Below, one piece after another: positions 59,086 to 64,000 of a stretch of 64,000 nucleotides of DNA (positions within the stretch are counted from its first letter, which is position 1; every line of letters starts with the position of its first letter). The notes below the pieces were generated by a model. It was given only the letters and a program-made list of their open reading frames with translations. It was not told where the DNA came from and did not search any database. The DNA is from Solanum dulcamara. Taxonomy: Eukaryota; Streptophyta; Magnoliopsida; Solanales; Solanaceae. Position numbers and translations under genes: made by a program. Location: contig NC_077245.1 of the NCBI RefSeq assembly GCF_947179165.1, forward strand, positions 18,508,740-18,572,739, written 5' to 3'.

Positions 59086-60590
59086 GTCGTTAGAGACGGA
59101 TCTAAGATTTCAAGTTTTATGGTTTTCGAACTATATTTATATTTGGTTTCTTGGTTTGAGATACATTATTTATACTTATTAACTGAGTTTCTTAATATAA
59201 AGTGCCGAATTTGAACCGAAGTTGTTGGATTCTGCCAAAGCCGAACTCTATTATGGGTTTGAAGTATGCTCAAGTTTGCTCTGACATTATGGTCATTAAG
59301 AAAAACTCTAAGACTTTATAAGTGAATTATTTTGTTCTTGTTTCCAAAATTTAGCATTATATGTAACTTGTTTGGTTTATATGTATTTTTTGGGTTCATT
59401 CGAACCCTTAACTCTGTAGTGGTTTCGTCCCCAAAAGTTGTAATAATGTAGTTGAATTGCATTGAAATTGGTTTGAACATAATGATCATTAAAAATACTC
59501 TAGACTTTATTAGTGATTTATGTTTCTCTTATTTCCAAAGTTAGTATTGATGATTTAATATACCATTAACAACTTTAGTTTACATGTATCTGTACGTCGA
59601 ACCCGTAACTCTATTATGGCTCCGTCCCTGGAAGTTATGATAAGGTAATTAAAGTGTGTTCACTTTGGCTCGAACATTATGGTCATTAGAGAAAAGCCCT
59701 AGACTTTACAAGTGATTTATGTTCCTTTTATTTCCAAAGTTTGCATCATATATATTAGCCTGTTAAGTCTATACTTGATGTTGATTCATTGTTTCCCTGA
59801 AACAGACGTCTTGATTGACTCAAGTATGATATTGATTTTATTAGTTAGATGTTCCAGTTGGAATTTAGAACATTGTGCCGCATGGAAATAACTGTAATAG
59901 TTGATTTGATATAAACACTGATATTTACAAGTAAATATTTTTCTTTTGGTCATAATGGGTTTATCTCTAAAGTACAAATTTGTGCGCACTAAACATTATA
60001 TACACATTCGATTCATACTTTATTTTTCAGAATACTTCTTATCTTGGCTGGCCATTTTCAAGCTCGAATAAAGGAAGGTTCATGATATGAATCCTCGTAA
60101 TACAAATATTATTGGGATGTGCTCACCTCGTAATGTTAACTTTGGAAATAAGAGAAACATAAAATCACTTACAAAGTGTAGAGTTCTTCAATAATGTCCA
60201 AGCCAACTTGAATGCCTTCAATTTCATTATCACAACTTTGGGGGGGGGGGGGGGAGCCATAACAGAGTTATGGGTTTAGTAGGACCCATCAATACATATA
60301 AATTAAACAAGTTAATATAATGCTAAATTTCGAAATAAGAGCAACATAAATCACTAAAGAAGTTTTAGAGTTTTTCGTAATGACTATAATGTCAGAGCCA
60401 ATTTTAGCACACTTTGAAGCAATAATAGAGTTACGGCTTTGGCAGAACCCAACAATTATGGCTCGAATTCTGCATTTATATTAAGAAACTTAGTTAATAA
60501 ATATAAATAATGTATCTCAAACAAAGAAATCAATAATAATTATAGTTCAGAAACCATAAAACTTGAAATTTCAGATCCATCTCTGACGAC
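59086..60590. other. PP2 3' noncoding region and palindrome centre, unit C
   Basis: Repeats as in unit B, the recurrent 67-codon minus frame (59786-59989), and a run of about 15 G at 60240-60254 where units A and B have 7-8. Confidence 0.65.
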
Positions 60591-60987
60591 TTATTTGATT
60601 GTCTTAGGACGAAACTCAATTCCTTCAATAATGAGGCCACTTGGTTTGTAATCAAAATTTTGAATCTTAATCAATCTTTCTACAACAGGACCATCACTAC
60701 TTTCCTTGCTATTAAAATTTCCCAATTCTATTTCCATCCATCCATCTCGTCGCAGTTTGGGAAATTTTGCAAGTCTCACAGTGTTGATTTTTTCTTTAGT
60801 CTCAGTTTCACTTTGATAATTAACTTGTATAACAGTTGAATTAGTAGATTCAAATCCATGGTACATATCTACCAATTTGAACACCAAATAAGCAACATAA
60901 TATGTATTTGGTGACAATACTTTTGTTCTTGTTCTTCCACAAATATTCAACCAACATGCATAGCCAAGACAGGCCACTTCTGAGAAT
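60591..60987 (-). pseudogene. PP2-like exon, right arm of unit C (open)
   Basis: Exon after acceptor tttttgtag, reading VACLGYACWLNICGRTRTKV, YYVAYLVFKLVDMYHGFEST, RRDGWMEIELGNFNSKES and GLIIEGIEFRPKTIK-stop. The open frame even runs through the presumed intron to 61091. It is the only right-arm copy with an intact acceptor and no stop. No upstream exon is seen. Confidence 0.75.
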
Positions 60988-61160
60988 CTACAAAAAGTAT
61001 TGTAAGAATCATTTCCAAATATAATTATTCTAAAATAATACTTAATGCATGATATATAGGGCTTTATCTCCACAGTAGGTACCAGATGCAAATTTGAATT
61101 ATTGGGCTTTAGGTACCGTATGGTTGAACTATCTCAAGGTTGTAATCTCCGTGATCTGGA

Positions 61161-64000
61161 TGTGACACCCTGGAATTTTTTTTGCTAAGCTTCGAACATT
61201 TCTTCACGTGAGTGTAGACTCGGACCGGAGGACTTGAAATTTTTCACATGAGTTAGGATGAGTTCCTAAGTAATTAAAGAGCATTAGAGGTGATGTGGGG
61301 TCATGAAGGACCCCTAGGACCAAATCAAGCCAAAAGGTTCATCGTGGCTAAGTTTGAGGAGGAGTTTGCATGAGGGGTTGGCTTTTAACGACCCTATCTT
61401 TTGATATATGACAATCTGGGTGGCCTACAACCTATTAAATTAATGGTCTTCGAGTCTTCTTTCCAACGCCACCAAGAATGTAATTTTTGGAGTTCAGAGT
61501 CAAAAGATATGACGATCCTAAGATAAACTAGCATAGTAGAGATTTTTAGGCCTGGGTTGCAATTGCTGGAAAACTGGGCTTGGCGTCGCAGTGGCGCGAT
61601 ACGCCACTATCGCGCCAGAAACATGCCTCAGTAGTTTGGGCTCCGGCGCGGCGCGCCACTAAAAGGTGTGCAGGGTTTTTCAAACCAATTTCCAGAACCC
61701 AGAAAATATTAGCCTTGGCGCTGTAAGGGCACGACGCGCCACTATCGCGCCAAGAATGTGCCTCAGTAGTTTTGTCCTTGGCGCGGCGCACCACTACGAG
61801 GTGTGCAGGTTTTAGGCGTAATCAGCCTGGCACTGCAAGGGCGCGATGCGCCACTATCGCGCCAGGTGTATTTTTAGCCTATTTTCAGAACTTTTGAGGA
61901 GGGGTAATTTGGGAACTTACCCAAATTATATATGTATCACCCTAAACCATTTTGGGATCATATTATTACAGCCTCTCTCTCTCTAAAAAGCCCTAAAATT
62001 TTCCCTCTCTTCTTCTTCTTCTTCTCCAAATCCTTCTCCAACAAAGATTGCCTTCAAGAGCTTCAAGAATTCAAGCCTTCCATTAAAGACCTAACATCAA
62101 GGTTTATTCAAAGTCTTCAAACAAGGTATGTAAGGCTAACCTAAAATATGGATTGAGTTCTTCCATATGCCCATAGATGTGTTGGATAGGAGTTGTGAAA
62201 GAGTTGAACCTACTAAGAAGGTTTTCTTGAAAGTTTTCCTAAACTATAGAATGTTTTTAGATACTATTGGTTGGTTGATGATTTTAATGACTTGAGTTAC
62301 TAAATAGTTATCTTTCATATTATTGACTATAAATGTATCTTTGTATATAGATTTATAGATGTTGATGATATTCTTGAGTTGAGTTTTGTTGAGAGTAGGG
62401 ACTCATGTTTCATTCACATGAATCCAAGATGAGATTTCTTTGGTCATAATTTGTCTTGAGTTGAGATGGATGGTTTTGTGTATATGTGTATTGATTGGAA
62501 TGAAAAGAATGAATTGGATAGTTAAGAATGTCCTTTTTGCTTCCACAAATTGAACATAGGACAAAAGTAAGGATTTTGGAGTAGATGTTTGATGATTGAG
62601 GTGATGATGATACTTGAAAATGATGTGATGATAATGTTTGATGATGATATAAATGATAATATATGATGATGATGTGACGATGTGAGTGATGACGCAAATG
62701 GTGTTTATTAAATATGTGTAGAATGATTGATGAAGGGGTATATTGAGGAGGATGTTGTGTGATGAAGTGAATTGGAGTCTAATGTGATTTTCTGTTATGT
62801 GATGTGTATAATTTGAGTTGATTGGAGTCTTAGGAATATTTTGAGAATAAATTATCTTTTGAGGAGGAGCTTTAAATAAATTATTTGTGAATCTTTTTGC
62901 ATAAACCATTTACACGCTATTTTGAGTCTAAGGAATCATTAGTTTCATCTTTGATTTAGAAAGGAGTTAAGTATGAGTTGAGTATGAGGAGCCTTTAAAT
63001 GAGTTGAGTATTTTTACATTAAAGTATCTATTTTGAGTTTGAGTCGAGGGATTGAAATTATGTTTTAATGTACATAATATTTTCTGCATTCATCGAGTTG
63101 AGATTGTACAACTTTTAAAGAGAAGAGTTTGATGATTTGAGTTGAGTTTTGAAAAGAGTCTAATGGGACTTTCCATTATGACTCGATTGAGTTGAATTGA
63201 GGAGAGAGTTGATGAGTTGGAAAGGTTCTAAATGAAACTAGCCGTGAGGGCTTGTTTGAGTTGATTGGACAGAGTTTTATGAGCATTGAGTCTTGGGAGG
63301 AGTATCGAGCACCGAATTGGGCAAGAGTATAGTCCATACTCGAATCCAATACCTGTGTTGCCAAACGTAGGGGGGATTGAACCGTTAAAGTCGGATGCTT
63401 CCCCAAGAGTTTGTCCTGACATTATAGGACTTGGTTGGATTGGATCCATGATTGGTTGATTCGTTCATACCCTGGCAAGGTATGAACGGACGCGGCAACA
63501 ACGTCGGTTTGTTGTACTTTCACTGGCTCATAAGTGATGGTTGTCGGTTAAGAAAAACTCCCAAATAAGTCTTGATAGTACTCTGAGTCAGTTGAGTTGA
63601 GTGGTTTATTAGTTGGTCCTGTCTAAACTATTTCTTGTTAGACTTAGGATACTTGGGTGAGTTGTTACATATTTATTGAGTTTAGTACTTTGAGTTGAAT
63701 TTTAAAACGTTGCATAATTTCATTTGCATATTTACTGAGTTGAGTCCTTTGAGCTGATTGTTGAGTTGAATGTTGAGTTAATTGTATAGGGTCGGATTGG
63801 GTTAGATGATATGTGATTGACTTCGAGCTAACAGTATATGATTGAATTGGATTGAATAATTTGATTGAACTGTATGGTATATGATTGGTCTTTGTCTAAA
63901 AATATATTATTACTTTAGACTTATGACGCCTTGTTGAGTCTCTCTTATCTTTCTGATTTGAGATATTTGGACCGCTGCTATTCTTCCTTGAGGTATGTTT
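61161..64000 (+). repeat. G5: gypsy LTR of the long subfamily, cut by window end
   Basis: Starts TGTGACACCCTGGAATTTTT. It resembles the 3.4 kb solo LTR and the G2 LTR: GC-rich modules at 61575-61865, CT-rich leader near 61975-62035 and the gattgaaccgttaaagtcgg block near 63375. The end is outside the window, so it may be a solo LTR or the 5' LTR of a full element. No internal genes lie in the visible part. Confidence 0.87.

Larger units (their letters stand above)
57611..61160. repeat. PP2 inverted-repeat unit C
   Basis: Same architecture as unit B: copia integrase fragment and PP2 exon (plus), central repeats, PP2 exon (minus). The outer right arm is cut at 61160 by the gypsy LTR starting 61161; the counterpart in unit B is continuous there (gatctgga/ccacg, about 48790-48800). 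Both PP2 exons are open in this copy. Confidence 0.85.

Noticed and set aside
62403..62909. 168-codon minus frame in the right-edge LTR
   Set aside because: Lies wholly inside noncoding LTR sequence with simple gatgatgat-like repeats; a similar artefact is seen in the solo LTR at 51427-51744.

Overview
The window looks like repeat-dense nuclear chromatin of a flowering plant. It contains LTR retrotransposons nested in one another and decayed pieces of a phloem-protein-2 (PP2) gene, with no complete host gene. The gypsy elements are Tekay/Del-type chromoviruses with 2.3-3.4 kb LTRs, and the copia elements are Tnt1-like. Together with the PP2-B-like exons this suggests a eudicot, plausibly Solanaceae. 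That placement is an inference, because no species-diagnostic gene is present. I saw no tRNA, rRNA, CRISPR array or bacterial-type operon.

Layout. 1-8787: gypsy element G1 on the minus strand, its left LTR cut by the window edge. 8788-14372: a mosaic holding an old PP2 exon (minus), a copia element whose front part is inverted (9735-12165), an unassigned stretch, and a scrambled copia remnant ending in an LTR (13340-14243). 14373-28079: plus-strand copia element CopC, whose 5' LTR was split by gypsy element G2 (14657-24505). CopC ends in a fusion of its RNase H with the tail of a PP2 exon. 27975-61160: a segmental tandem array. Its unit is a long inverted repeat made of two convergent PP2-like exons, each behind a piece of copia integrase, followed by a minus-strand copia element CopD. 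The inverted repeat is present three times (A 27975-30701, B 45257-49428, C 57611-61160) and CopD twice. 61161-64000: another gypsy LTR that cuts off the third inverted repeat and runs out of the window.

Chronology. G3 (31721-41347) sits inside the first CopD with target duplication catct. A 3.4 kb solo LTR (50155-53560) sits inside the second CopD with target duplication ctccc. Each CopD copy carries the empty site for the insertion in the other copy, so both insertions came after the segmental duplication.

All coding regions are broken by stops, frameshifts or deletions. G2 keeps a single uninterrupted frame from gag to the pol stop, broken only by nine in-frame stop codons, most of them one transition away from a sense codon. 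Nothing here should be expected to encode a working transposase, polymerase or lectin. The features worth attention are the repeated PP2/copia association, the amplified inverted repeat, and the GC-rich palindromic modules in the gypsy LTRs that vary in copy number.
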